DNA of 64,000 nucleotides from Devosia yakushimensis. Lineage in GTDB: Bacteria; Pseudomonadota; Alphaproteobacteria; Rhizobiales; Devosiaceae. Positions within the stretch are counted from its first letter, which is position 1; every line of letters begins with the position of its first letter. Where the stretch lies: assembly GCF_030159855.1 (NCBI RefSeq), contig NZ_BSNG01000001.1, positions 2,108,001 through 2,172,000 on the forward strand, read 5' to 3'. Position numbers and translations under genes: made by a program. The notes below the pieces were generated by a model, which saw only the letters and a list, made by a program, of their open reading frames with translations, was not told the origin of the DNA and ran no database searches. Below are positions 17,472 through 27,657 of the stretch, in pieces.

Positions 17472-19835
17472 ATGCTGACCGCCCGCGACCGTCTCGCCCG
17501 CCGCAAATCCCGTCCCGCCCTTGTCGGCCTTCACCGTGCCCTCAGCCGGCTGACCTCGACGCTGACGGTGATGAATACCGGCGCCCATCCCGATGACGAG
17601 CAAAGCGGCATGCTGGCGCTGATGCGGTTCGGCATGGGCATGCGCGCCATCATTGCCTGCTCGACGCGCGGCGAAGGCGGCCAGAACACGCTGGGTCCCG
17701 AGCGCACCGGCGCGCTGGGCGTGTTGCGCTCGCGCGAAATGGAAGAAGCGGCTCGCGAGCTGGATGCCGACATAGTCTGGCTCGGCCACGGCCCCAATGA
17801 TGCCGTACACGATTTCGGCTTTTCCAAAAGCGGCCCGGACACGCTCTCGCGCTGGGGCAAGGAGCGCATTATCGAGCGCCTGGTCCGGGCCTATCGGCAG
17901 GAACGGCCCGATATCGTCATCCCGACCTTTCTCGACGTGCCCGGCCAGCATGGCCATCACCGCGCCATGACCGAAGCCGCCGAGACGGCAATCGCCCTGG
18001 CAGAGGACCCCACGGCCTATCCCGAGCATTTCGCCCAGGGGCTCACGCCCTGGAGCATCGCCAAATATTACCTCCCGGCCTGGTCGGGTGGCGGCGACAC
18101 TTATGACGACGAGGTTCCGCCGCCCCCGGCGACAGTGACCGTCACAGCCCAGGGCGCCGATGCGGCGACGGGCGCGAGCTACGATACGCTGGGCGAATTC
18201 TCCCGCTGGTATCACGCCAGCCAGAATATGGGTCATTGGCATGCCCAGCCAAAGACGGAATGGCCGCTCCATCTCAAGCTGGGCGGCGGCAGCGAAACCG
18301 ATATCCGCGCCAACCTGCCGGCCAATCTCACCGAGATTGCCGCGCTCGTCGCCAGCTCGGCATCCGCCCCACTCCGGGCGGCCGAGGCGGCTATAGCCGA
18401 CGCCATCTCCGCCTTCCCGAACGGGTCCCTGGTCACCAAGGCGCTGAACATTGCCAAGACCGAGCTATTGGCAGCCCAGGCGGCCCTCACAGTCCCGGAA
18501 GCCGCCCTGTTCGGCCATCGCCTTGCCCGCAAGCTGGCAGAGATCGATGCGGCCCTGATCGCCGCCAGCGGGCTCGATGTCCTCGCCTGGGTTGAGCCCG
18601 CCAACCTCGTCCCCGGTGGCACGGGGCAGCTCAAGGTCTGGCAGGGCAATGGCGAGGCCGGCATTCGGCCGATATTGGCCCCCTACCTCACCGCCGATTC
18701 GCCCCGTCGCGACGGACCGGTCACGACCTTCCCGCTCTCGGTGGCAAAAGACGCGCCCATCGCCAATGCCTATCTACCGGGTTATTCGAGCCTGGGCGGC
18801 AATGGCGCTGTGCAGCTCGAACTGACGCCTGGCAGCGCGAGAATCCTGATCGACACCGAGGAGCCGGTGCAGATCGTCCCGGGCCATGCCATAGGCCTCA
18901 CGCCGGATGCCGTCATCATCCCCCTGCCCGCCGCACCTGCCGAATATGCCATCGCCATTCACTCCGATGCACCTGAAGCGGCAGTGACCATCACCTCGGC
19001 GCCGCATCTCGATATCGCCAGAAGCGGCAAGGGTTTCACCCTTCGCACCGATAGCGGCCTCGCCTCGGGCCGCGTCACCATGCCCGTCACGGTCGATGGT
19101 GCTCCGGCCTATAGCCTCACGCCCATTGCCTACCCCCATATCGGCCGCACGCATTTCGTCCGGCCGCAGGCGCTCGACGTTCTCGCGCTCGACCTTGTCC
19201 TCCCCCGCGCCCGCATCGGCTATATTGGCGGCGGCAGCGACCGGGTCGGTCTCTGGTTGTCGCGCATGGGCGCCGACGTCACCGAGCTGGACGCCACCGC
19301 CCTTGAAGGCGATCTTTCCGGCTACGACACCATTGTCGTCGGTATTTTCGCCTTCGGCACCCGGCCGGACCTGGCGCGCGCCACGCAGCGCCTGCATCGC
19401 TGGGTCGAAAACGGCGGAAACCTGCTCACACTTTACCACCGCCCTTCAGACGGCTGGGACCCCGCTGTAACGCCGCCCCGGCCTCTGACTATCGGCTCGC
19501 CCTCGCTGCGTTGGCGAGTCACCGATCCGCGCGCAGAGGTTAACAGTCTGCTAGCAAATCACCCCCTGATGCTAATGCCGAACCGCCTCTCCGAGCGGGA
19601 TTTCGAAGGCTGGGACAAGGAACGCGGGCTCTATTTCGCGTCCCAGTGGGACGATGCCTATAAGCCCTTGTTCTCCATGCATGATTCGGACGAAAAGCCC
19701 TTGCTTGGCGCCCTGCTCAGTGCCGAAATCGGCAAGGGCCGGCATACCCATACCAGCCTGGTTCTCCATCACCAGCTCGACAAACTGGTTCCCGGCGCTT
19801 TCCGCATCCTCGCCAACCTGGCCGAAAAAACCTGA
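17472..19835 (+). CDS. large PIG-L (LmbE-like) deacetylase, cytosolic form
   Basis: 787 residues with no signal peptide. The N-terminal PIG-L domain has the zinc motif GAHPDDEQSG (about residues 36-45), STRGEGGQNTLGPER, and the later His cluster PGQHGHHRAM (about 156-165). These enzymes remove acetyl groups from N-acetyl-amino sugars. About 500 further residues follow. The last part (from about 570, VLPRARIGYIGGGSDRVGLW to the end) is strongly similar to the protein at 21092-23599 and resembles a glutamine-amidotransferase-like flavodoxin fold. The Shine-Dalgarno is poor. The stop overlaps the start of the oxidase gene (TGATG), so the two are translationally coupled. Confidence 0.78.
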   Translation: MLTARDRLARRKSRPALVGLHRALSRLTSTLTVMNTGAHPDDEQSGMLALMRFGMGMRAIIACSTRGEGGQNTLGPERTGALGVLRSREMEEAARELDADIVWLGHGPNDAVHDFGFSKSGPDTLSRWGKERIIERLVRAYRQERPDIVIPTFLDVPGQHGHHRAMTEAAETAIALAEDPTAYPEHFAQGLTPWSIAKYYLPAWSGGGDTYDDEVPPPPATVTVTAQGADAATGASYDTLGEFSRWYHASQNMGHWHAQPKTEWPLHLKLGGGSETDIRANLPANLTEIAALVASSASAPLRAAEAAIADAISAFPNGSLVTKALNIAKTELLAAQAALTVPEAALFGHRLARKLAEIDAALIAASGLDVLAWVEPANLVPGGTGQLKVWQGNGEAGIRPILAPYLTADSPRRDGPVTTFPLSVAKDAPIANAYLPGYSSLGGNGAVQLELTPGSARILIDTEEPVQIVPGHAIGLTPDAVIIPLPAAPAEYAIAIHSDAPEAAVTITSAPHLDIARSGKGFTLRTDSGLASGRVTMPVTVDGAPAYSLTPIAYPHIGRTHFVRPQALDVLALDLVLPRARIGYIGGGSDRVGLWLSRMGADVTELDATALEGDLSGYDTIVVGIFAFGTRPDLARATQRLHRWVENGGNLLTLYHRPSDGWDPAVTPPRPLTIGSPSLRWRVTDPRAEVNSLLANHPLMLMPNRLSERDFEGWDKERGLYFASQWDDAYKPLFSMHDSDEKPLLGALLSAEIGKGRHTHTSLVLHHQLDKLVPGAFRILANLAEKT

Positions 19836-21007
19836 TGAATCAAAGCTTTGATGTCGCCGTTATCGGCCTTGGCGCCATGGGCAGCGCCGCGCTCTACCAG
19901 CTCGCCAAGCGCGGCATAAGAGCCGTCGGCATAGATCGTTTCGCCCCGCCCCATGCCGAAGGTTCCACCCATGGCGAAACCCGCATCACCAGGCGCGGCA
20001 TAGGCGAAGGCGAAACCTATGTTCCCCTCGCCATGCGCTCGCATGAAATCTGGCGCGAACTGGAGGCCGAGACGGGCCAATCCATGCTGTTCGAGGTCGG
20101 GAGCATTGTGATCTCCGAGGCCGATGACAATGTCGAAAGGCCCGGCCGCACGGGCTTTATCCGCCGCTCCATCGCGGCCGCGCAGCGCTATGATATTCCC
20201 CACGAAATTCTCGACGCCGCCGAGATCGGCCACCGCTTTCCCAATCTTATCCCCGGGGAGAACGAGATTGGCTATTATGAGCCCGGTGGCGGTTATCTGA
20301 TGCCTGAGCGATGCGTGGCGGCCAATCTGGCGATGGCCAAGCGGCACGGCGCGGAATTGCAGCTGGGACAGATCGTCGAGGCCATTGTTCCAGATGGCTC
20401 CGGTGTCACCCTTTCGGTCGGCGGGGAAACCATCCACGCCGGTCAGGCCATCGTCACCGCCGGCGCCTGGGCCGGCAAGCTGCTGGGCGCGCCGTTCGAG
20501 AGGCTGCTGAAGCCGACGCGCCAGGTGATGCACTGGTTTGCCCTCGCGCCGGACGCACCGGCGGAATGGCGCAGCTCGCCCGTTTTCATGTGGCCGCATG
20601 GCGAGCAGGAAGATGGCTTCTTCTACGGCTTCCCCAGCCTTGATGGCATCAGCGTCAAAACGGCGGATGAGTTTTATGGCGCCGCCAGCGATCCCAATGC
20701 CATAGACCGCATAGTGCCGCAGTCAGACTCGCATCGCATGCATGCGACCCATCTGGCCGGACGGTTGGCGAGCCTAACAAATAAACCAATAAAAACAGCT
20801 ACTTGCATCTATACCGCAACGCCGGACAGCGCTTTCCTCATCGACAGGCATCCGGCATCGGCCAATATTATCGTCGCCTCGCCCTGCTCGGGCCACGGCT
20901 TCAAGCACTCCGCCGCAATCGGCGAAAGCCTGGCGCAATGGGCTCTGGACGGCGCCCCGGCCATCGACCTTTCCGCTTTCAGCCTCGCCCGGTTCGGCCA
21001 GTTCTAA
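19835..21007 (+). CDS. SolA/MSOX-type FAD-dependent amine oxidase
   Basis: 390 residues. The N-terminal Rossmann motif VAVIGLGAMGSAALYQLAKRG and the adenine-binding Asp in AVGIDRF are present. STHGETRITRRG matches the family's flavin-loop region. The Cys that binds FAD covalently in monomeric sarcosine and N-methyltryptophan oxidases is present in TCIYTATPDSAFLIDR, and SGHGFKHSAAIGE follows. It oxidises secondary amines to an imine plus hydrogen peroxide. Translational coupling to the PIG-L deacetylase suggests that the amine exposed by deacetylation, or an N-alkyl amino acid, may be its substrate. The specific substrate is unknown. Confidence 0.82.
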   Translation: MNQSFDVAVIGLGAMGSAALYQLAKRGIRAVGIDRFAPPHAEGSTHGETRITRRGIGEGETYVPLAMRSHEIWRELEAETGQSMLFEVGSIVISEADDNVERPGRTGFIRRSIAAAQRYDIPHEILDAAEIGHRFPNLIPGENEIGYYEPGGGYLMPERCVAANLAMAKRHGAELQLGQIVEAIVPDGSGVTLSVGGETIHAGQAIVTAGAWAGKLLGAPFERLLKPTRQVMHWFALAPDAPAEWRSSPVFMWPHGEQEDGFFYGFPSLDGISVKTADEFYGAASDPNAIDRIVPQSDSHRMHATHLAGRLASLTNKPIKTATCIYTATPDSAFLIDRHPASANIIVASPCSGHGFKHSAAIGESLAQWALDGAPAIDLSAFSLARFGQF

Positions 21008-21012
21008 ACTGA

Positions 21013-21044
21013 CAAGGCTCCCGATCCGGAGATCGGGAGCCTTG
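21013..21044. terminator. bidirectional hairpin between convergent oxidase and PIG-L genes
   Basis: A 14-bp perfect stem, CAAGGCTCCCGATC / GATCGGGAGCCTTG, with loop CGGA starts 6 nt after the oxidase stop. A second smaller dyad, GCCTGC...GCAGGC, follows at about 21057-21079. T-runs are weak, but the position between convergent genes (next gene ends at 21092) fits a shared terminator. Confidence 0.7.
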
Positions 21045-21091
21045 CCGGGAGGGCCAGCCTGCAGGGAGGTCTCGCAGGCCGGCTATGACAT

Positions 21092-23599
21092 TTAGTGGCG
21101 TGCCGGCTGGATCAGGTTGGCCAACAGGCGGAAGGCGCCGGGCACCAGTTTGTCGAGCTGATGATGCAGCACAAGGCTGGTATGGGTATGCCGCCCCTGC
21201 CCGATCTCGGCCGAAAGCAGAGAACCAGTCAGCGGCTCCTCGCCGGAATCACTCATGGAAAGCAATGGCTTATAGACTTCGTCCCATTCCGAGGCGAAGT
21301 AGAGCCCGCGCTCCTTATCCCAGTTCGACCAGTCTTCCTCGGTCAAGGTATTGGGATAGTTGAGCAGGGGATGATCCCCTTCCAGCACGGTCACTTCCGC
21401 ATTCGCATCGGTCACCCGATAGCGGATCGAGGGCGAACCGATCTTGAGGAAGGCAGGCGGAACCGTCTCCGGATTCCAGCCATCGGAGGGACGATGATAG
21501 AGCGTCACCAGATGGCCGCCATTGTTCACCCATTCATGGATACCGGGCAAAGCCGCGACCAGATCGGGCCGCTTACCGAAGGCGAAGATGCCGACAACCA
21601 GCGTATCGAGATCGCGATAGGCCCCGGCCTCGATATCGCCAGGGGTCAACTCGACCAGCTCGACGCCGAGGCGACGCAGCCAGATATGCACATTGTCATT
21701 GCCACCGCTGACATAGCCCACCTTGGTATTGCCCGGCAGCGCCGCGCCAACCGACTGCACCGGCACCGATACCAGCGTCGGCACCACCGATTTACCGATA
21801 TGGGGATAGGAGAAGGTGTTGATGGCATAGGCCGGTTCACCCAGCAGCACCGGCTCGATGGCAATACGCGTCGTCCCCAGATCGGCCGGCGGAGCCAGCT
21901 CGAACGTCCCAGCCTCACGGCCGGTTTCGCCGGTCGGCTGCATGGACCAGCCGTCCGGCAGATCGAAGGCCAGGTCGTCCGTGGTGGCATTGGCGACGAC
22001 CGCGGTCATCTCCACCGGAGCGATGTCCCGCTCGGTATTGAACACCACGGCGTCGGGCTTGAGCTCGAGCGAGGCGGCGGGGATGACGCGCAAAGCGTCT
22101 TCCAGATCGATATCGAGCACGGTGGTTCGTCCGGCAATTTCGGCGGTGAGCCGCACGAAAGCATCGCCATTGCCGCCAAGCGGATCGAATTGCTCGGTCA
22201 AGGGATTGGTCAGCGCCGCATCGCCCGCGGCAGTCACCAATTCGCCCTCTTCCCCAGCCGTGCTGCTCAAACCATCGCGGCCGATAATCGCAACGGACTG
22301 GACCACGACATCTTCCGGGGCGTCGACATCGGTCTTGACCAGAACTTCCTGGCCCGGACGCAGATCGGCCCCGTCGGTATAGGCGCGGACATGCATGCCG
22401 GCGGCGGTGGCCAGAACCAGGTCGATCTCCTTGACCTTGCGGTCGAGGCGATGGGCAACCGTGTCGACCAGCTCGGCGGGAAGCTGAGCACGCGCCGCAT
22501 CAATGGCCGCGCCGATTTCGATAACCTTGGCAACCACGGTCTTGGGGTCGCCGTAATCGGCAATCGCTTCCTCGATCAGGCCCTGGGCGTTTCGCAGGGC
22601 ATCGGCAGCCGAGGCGGGCATGCCATCGAGTTCGGCAATATGGCCGACCGTGGCGATGAGACCGTCGCGGATATCATTTTCCTGGCTCGGCGCCTCACCC
22701 TCGGCAACGCGCGACAGGTTGAGCTGCCATTCGGTCTGCGGATCAGGACGCCAGGTGCCCATGCCCTGTGTCAGGTGGCAGGAGCGAGACCATTCGCCCA
22801 TTTGCGGGAAGGTGGCACCGGAAATCGGGTCGCGCGCCGGGGCCTTGACCACAAGCGTCGTTGGCGGAGGCGGAATTTCATCGTCATAGACGCCACCGCC
22901 GCCGCCATAGGCGGGCAGGTAGATTTTGGGCACGTTCCAGGGCTTGAGGCCGGCCGCGATCTGCTCGGGGAATTCGGTCTCGTTGCCGGAAATGTCGGCC
23001 GTGATGAAGGTTGCGACGGTTGCCGCGCGATGCTGGCCATGCTGGCCGGGCACATCGAGGAAGCAGTTCATCACCACGTCGGGCTTGTAGTGGCGGAAGG
23101 CCCAGGTCATGCGCTCGATGACCCGGTCGCGGCCCCAGCGCGTGATGGTGGCATCGGGATCTTTGGAAAAACCGAAATCATGCACGCTGTCATTGTGACC
23201 ACGGCCACCGAAGGCAAGCGAAGCGTCGAGCGAACGGGATGCTTCCTGCATTTCCCGCGTCCGCAGCACGCCCAGCACCGAGCCGCGTTCGGGGCCGATG
23301 CTGTTCTGACCGCCCTCCCCGCGCGTAATGCAATAGAGCACCGGGCGGATGCCATAGACGTGGCGCAAAGCGGCCAGGAGACCGCTTGGCTCATCATCGG
23401 GATGAGCGCCCGTGGTCATGAAGGTAACGGTCGAGGTCAGACGCTCAAGCTGGCGGTAGAGCTTGACGATTGCCGGTTCGCCCTTCTGGCTGGCGATCAA
23501 AGCCAAATCCGAAGCGGGTGCGGCCCAGGCCGGTATTTGCGTGGCCATCAACAATGGGGGCACGGATGCGACGAAGGTTCGCCGGCTCATTCGCGTCAT
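21092..23599 (-). CDS. large PIG-L (LmbE-like) deacetylase, Tat-exported form
   Basis: 835 residues from ATG 23599, preceded by AGAGGAA; an in-frame ATG at 23659 lacks a ribosome site. The N-terminus MTRMSRRTFVASVPPLLMAT is a twin-arginine signal ending near PAWAAP. Zinc motifs are GAHPDDEPSG and PGQHGQHRAA. The domain order matches the cytosolic paralogue at 17472-19835, with an extra beta-rich middle region (LELKPDAVVFNTERDIAPVE). The C-terminus GKGRHTHT/QGRHTHTSLVLHHQLDKL is nearly identical in the two. Export suggests it deacetylates a sugar polymer or glycoconjugate in the periplasm. Its upstream region carries the motif shared with the ROK promoter. Confidence 0.8.
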   Translation of the reverse strand: MTRMSRRTFVASVPPLLMATQIPAWAAPASDLALIASQKGEPAIVKLYRQLERLTSTVTFMTTGAHPDDEPSGLLAALRHVYGIRPVLYCITRGEGGQNSIGPERGSVLGVLRTREMQEASRSLDASLAFGGRGHNDSVHDFGFSKDPDATITRWGRDRVIERMTWAFRHYKPDVVMNCFLDVPGQHGQHRAATVATFITADISGNETEFPEQIAAGLKPWNVPKIYLPAYGGGGGVYDDEIPPPPTTLVVKAPARDPISGATFPQMGEWSRSCHLTQGMGTWRPDPQTEWQLNLSRVAEGEAPSQENDIRDGLIATVGHIAELDGMPASAADALRNAQGLIEEAIADYGDPKTVVAKVIEIGAAIDAARAQLPAELVDTVAHRLDRKVKEIDLVLATAAGMHVRAYTDGADLRPGQEVLVKTDVDAPEDVVVQSVAIIGRDGLSSTAGEEGELVTAAGDAALTNPLTEQFDPLGGNGDAFVRLTAEIAGRTTVLDIDLEDALRVIPAASLELKPDAVVFNTERDIAPVEMTAVVANATTDDLAFDLPDGWSMQPTGETGREAGTFELAPPADLGTTRIAIEPVLLGEPAYAINTFSYPHIGKSVVPTLVSVPVQSVGAALPGNTKVGYVSGGNDNVHIWLRRLGVELVELTPGDIEAGAYRDLDTLVVGIFAFGKRPDLVAALPGIHEWVNNGGHLVTLYHRPSDGWNPETVPPAFLKIGSPSIRYRVTDANAEVTVLEGDHPLLNYPNTLTEEDWSNWDKERGLYFASEWDEVYKPLLSMSDSGEEPLTGSLLSAEIGQGRHTHTSLVLHHQLDKLVPGAFRLLANLIQPARH

Positions 23600-23690
23600 A
23601 GCAATTCCTCTCTTTCCTCTCCAAGTCGAGCAGCGGCGAGGTCCAAGCAGGCCCCGCATGACAGCTCGATGACAGGACTATGGGAGGGCT

Positions 23691-23715
23691 ATTAACGTAA
23701 CTCAAGTATGTTAAT
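23691..23715. promoter_or_regulatory. candidate ROK operator motif, copy 2
   Basis: An inverted repeat ATTAAC-N13-GTTAAT encloses TAACTCAAGTA at 23698-23708, the same 11-mer as at 15904-15914. It lies 92 bp upstream of the exported PIG-L deacetylase start. The shared motif suggests common control of this gene and the lyase/kinase transport operon. Confidence 0.5.
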
Positions 23716-23793
23716 CGAAAGAAATGACGTGTTTTTTTGAGATGCACCATCAGGATGCATCCAATCGGGCGTGCAGAGGATAAGTTGCGCTGA

Positions 23794-24258
23794 TCAGGCG
23801 CTGCGCGTTTCGGAGGCCGTGGTCTCGGAGGCAAGCGTCTCGATGGGGCCCAAATTGCCCAGCTCGGTCAGGCTGGTATTATCAAGCACTTCGGCGATGG
23901 CATTGCGAACTTCGAGCATGAGGTGGCGGACCTGGCAGGTGGCCATGTCGCAGTCGTCGCAGGGCTGGAAGCGGGTTTTGCTGGCGCAGGGGATGGGTGC
24001 GAGGGGGCCGTCGAGCACGCGCACGACGTGCCCGATCTTGATCTCCTCGGGCGGGCGGGCAAGGCTATAGCCGCCGGTCTTGCCCTTGCGGCTGTAGACG
24101 AAGCCGGCATTGCGCAATTCGGCCAGGATCGCGTCGAGGAATTTCTTGGGAATATTGTTGGCGGTGGCAATCTCGCCCACGAAGGCGAGCTGACCCGGCG
24201 GCAATTCCGCCAGGGCGGAAAGAGCTTTCAGGCCGTATTTGCCCTTTTTGGTCAGCAT
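23794..24258 (-). CDS. Rrf2-family transcriptional regulator with Fe-S-type cysteines
   Basis: 154 residues. The N-terminal winged helix is MLTKKGKYGLKALSALAEL through FLDAILAELRNAGFVYSRKGKTGGYSLAR. The cysteines C-x2-C-x5-C in FQPCDDCDMATCQVR (about residues 99-108), preceded by PCASK, match the cluster-ligand region of IscR/NsrR/RirA-like proteins, so iron-sulfur sensing is likely. It is a single gene. A 17-bp perfect palindrome 57 bp upstream is a good autoregulatory site. Its target genes cannot be deduced from this window; the Cds1-like gene at 31701-32810 is a distant candidate. Confidence 0.85.
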   Translation of the reverse strand: MLTKKGKYGLKALSALAELPPGQLAFVGEIATANNIPKKFLDAILAELRNAGFVYSRKGKTGGYSLARPPEEIKIGHVVRVLDGPLAPIPCASKTRFQPCDDCDMATCQVRHLMLEVRNAIAEVLDNTSLTELGNLGPIETLASETTASETRSA

Positions 24259-24314
24259 CGGCTTCTGCCATTCGGTCGGGCAGCCCCATGGCCGCCATCG
24301 GTCCGTTCATAAAA

Positions 24315-24331
24315 TCTAGTGATCCACTAGA
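24315..24331. promoter_or_regulatory. perfect palindrome upstream of the Rrf2 gene
   Basis: TCTAGTG-ATC-CACTAGA is a perfect 7-3-7 dyad in an AT-rich stretch. A second small dyad, GTTC-taaagt-GAAC, follows at 24345-24358. The rest of the 372-bp gene-free stretch 24259-24630 holds a degenerate CTCCC repeat (about 24418-24452) and the repeat pair at 24489-24593. Confidence 0.6.
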
Positions 24332-24488
24332 CAAGGCTATAATTGTTCTAAAGTGAACGAGGTTGGTGGAATGGGGTTGCGTGGGGGCTGAGGCATTCGG
24401 CGTGGTGATGACGTGGCACCCCACCCTCGGTCCCTCCACAGGCGGGGGAAGCGATGGAGCCGCATGGCCACTGTGTTATTGTACGCAT

Positions 24489-24593
24489 GGTGTCATTCCG
24501 GCGCAGGCCGGAATCCATGCTGAAGGCCATCCCCACGCTGGATGTGAGCGGCGCACCACGGACATGGATTCCGGCCTGCGCCGGAATGACACC
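24489..24593. repeat. inverted repeat pair, GGTGTCATTCCGGCGCAGGC type
   Basis: Arms GGTGTCATTCCGGCGCAGGC and its reverse complement, ending GGAATGACACC, flank a spacer of about 60 bp. Same family as 17285-17388. The inner GGAATCCATGC / CATGGATTCC is also part of the dyad. Confidence 0.85.
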
Positions 24594-24630
24594 GTGGGTG
24601 GGCGGGACTGGAGACAAATACGCCTTGTAG

Positions 24631-25701
<1,071 letters not shown>

Positions 25702-25762
25702 CGGAAATCTCCTGGGAGTGTGCTTCCCCACCCTGTGGCGAGGAAGCAAGGCATTGGTTTGG

Positions 25763-26755
25763 TTAGACCTTGGCGCCGGGGGCGACCTTGTCGAGTTCGG
25801 TGTGCAGCAGGCCATCGGCATCGACGCGGACGGGGATCGGGTCGGAAACTTCGCCCACAAACGTGCCATCGGCGGCGTCGTGGATGAAGCCCATGAAGAC
25901 CAGGCCATTGTCGGTCTCAACGATCTTGCCGGCATAGCGGCGGCCATTGTGACCGTCAAAGAAGGCGCCGGGCGCCACTTCCCAGGGGCCGAGCGGATCG
26001 TCGGCGATAAGGTAGTGGGTGCCGCGGGTCGGCTTTTCCGGGTTGAGCTTCTTGTAGGCCTCGGACCAGTGCGTGCCATCGGTGCAGAACAGCATGTACC
26101 ACTTGGCGCCGACCTTGAAGACCTGGGGCACTTCCATCTGGCCGAACAGACCACCACGATAGACGGGGGGCTGGAGCGTCCAGGTGTTGAGATCGGGCGA
26201 GGTTGCAAAGCCAACGGAGCCACCGGCATTGGGTTCGGCAATGCCGGGCACGCGGGCGACCATATACATGATCCAGCCATCGCCATTGGGGTTCTTCATG
26301 ACCCATGGATCGCGGAAGGCGCGGTCATGCCAATGGCCGGGGGTATATTCCTCGTAATCGGGGCCGGAAATGTCGAGCGCAAGGCCGCTGCCGACGCGCT
26401 GCCAGTTGTGGCCATCGGTGGAGGTGGCGTGGCCGATGCGCTGCTTCATGCCCTCTTCAGGGTGCTCGGTGCCGGTATAGAACAGGTGCCAGAGGCCATT
26501 GTCGTCGCGCAGGGTCGAGCCGGTCCAGGTGGTCCAGTCATCCCAGGCGGGAGCGTCGGCGGGCTTGAAGGTGGTGCCCAGATGCGTCCAGTTGGACAGG
26601 TCCTTGGAGACGGCGTGACCCTGGCTCACATTGCGGTGGCGCAGATCGGGATGGGCCAGGGTGTTGTCGGCCTGCAGGAAATAGGCGTGGTAATCATCCC
26701 CGTCGCGGTAAATCCAGAAGTCCCAAATCCATTTGTCTTTAAGTGCGAGAACCAA
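25763..26755 (-). CDS. GH32-like five-bladed propeller glycoside hydrolase, cytosolic
   Basis: 330 residues with a TTG start at 26755 and no signal peptide, so it acts on imported sugar. GH32-type catalytic landmarks are visible: D12 in WIWDFW (nucleophile position), R148-D149-P150 in FRDPWV (transition-state stabiliser), and E208 in MEVPQV (acid/base, ECP-like). Typical substrates are sucrose and fructans. The WIWDFW block replaces the classical WMNDPNG, so this is a divergent subfamily and could act on other fructosides. It lies between the permease and ATPase genes of the same operon. Confidence 0.75.
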   Translation of the reverse strand: MVLALKDKWIWDFWIYRDGDDYHAYFLQADNTLAHPDLRHRNVSQGHAVSKDLSNWTHLGTTFKPADAPAWDDWTTWTGSTLRDDNGLWHLFYTGTEHPEEGMKQRIGHATSTDGHNWQRVGSGLALDISGPDYEEYTPGHWHDRAFRDPWVMKNPNGDGWIMYMVARVPGIAEPNAGGSVGFATSPDLNTWTLQPPVYRGGLFGQMEVPQVFKVGAKWYMLFCTDGTHWSEAYKKLNPEKPTRGTHYLIADDPLGPWEVAPGAFFDGHNGRRYAGKIVETDNGLVFMGFIHDAADGTFVGEVSDPIPVRVDADGLLHTELDKVAPGAKV

Positions 26756-26778
26756 TTTTTCGTCTTTCGAAGTTGGGG

Positions 26779-27657
26779 TTAGCCTTTGATACCGGTCGAG
26801 GCGATGGACGAGATGAACGCCCGCTGCAGAACCAGGTAAAAGATGAGTACCGGCAGGGTGATGATGGAGAGGTAGGCCATCACTTCGCCCCAGGCGATAT
26901 TGAGCTGGAAGAAGTATTGCAGGCCCACCATGACGGGGCGGAACTGCTCGGACTGGGTGACCAGCAGCGGCCAGAGATATTGATTGTACATGGCGAGGAA
27001 TTTGAGGATCGCCGCGGTGGCAAAGACCGGGCCGGAAATCGGCACGATGACGCGGGTATAGACCTGGAACCAGGTGGCGCCATCGAGACGGGCCGCCTCG
27101 ATCAATTCGCGCGGCAGATCGCGGAAATATTGCACGAAGAGGAAGATGGTGAGCGCATCGGCGAGGAATGGCACGATCTGCACGTGGTAGGTATTGAGCC
27201 AGCCAAATTGCACCCCGCTGGCGCCGATCCAGGGGAGATTGTTGACCAGCATCAGCATGGGGATGGCGATGGTTTCGAACGGCACGATCAGGGTGGCGAT
27301 CAGGATGGCCAGCACCACTTCTTTGCCCTTGAACTCGAGGAAGGCAAAGGAAAAGGCCGCCATGGAGCAGAGGAACAGCGCGCCGGCGACGGTAACCACG
27401 GTGACGAAGACCGAATTGAAGATGAACAGAGCCACCGGGGCGCGGCGGAAGGCGGCCGCGTAATTGTCGAAGGACAGATCGCCCACCGGCAGGAAGGCGG
27501 CAATGGAGGCGGTGTCGCGCAGCAATTGCTGGGCGGGCTTGAACGAGGACACCACCATGAAGACGATGGGGAACACGAAGATCAGCGCCACGACGATGAG
27601 CAGCAGGTAGCGCAGCGCAGTCTTGAAGCCATTATTGGGTGAAACGACGGCGCTCAT
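26779..27657 (-). CDS. ABC sugar transporter permease (MalG type)
   Basis: 292 residues from ATG 27657, which overlaps the stop of the preceding permease gene by 4 nt (ATGA). The open frame extends upstream but that part is out-of-frame coding sequence of the neighbour. The first span is LLLIVVALIFVFPIVFMVVS; the EAA loop is IEAARLDGATWFQVYTRVIV. About six spans. It pairs with the product of 27654-28742. Confidence 0.88.
   Translation of the reverse strand: MSAVVSPNNGFKTALRYLLLIVVALIFVFPIVFMVVSSFKPAQQLLRDTASIAAFLPVGDLSFDNYAAAFRRAPVALFIFNSVFVTVVTVAGALFLCSMAAFSFAFLEFKGKEVVLAILIATLIVPFETIAIPMLMLVNNLPWIGASGVQFGWLNTYHVQIVPFLADALTIFLFVQYFRDLPRELIEAARLDGATWFQVYTRVIVPISGPVFATAAILKFLAMYNQYLWPLLVTQSEQFRPVMVGLQYFFQLNIAWGEVMAYLSIITLPVLIFYLVLQRAFISSIASTGIKG

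Noticed and set aside
21095..23695. Plus-strand open frame of about 866 codons
   Set aside because: Antisense to the exported PIG-L gene, which has a Tat signal, zinc motifs and a close paralogue.
25702..26286. N-terminal extension of the ATPase at 24631-25701
   Set aside because: The upstream frame is the out-of-frame shadow of the GH32-like gene. AGGAG before ATG 25701 and the family start MAGLSLTNIHKSYG set the true start.
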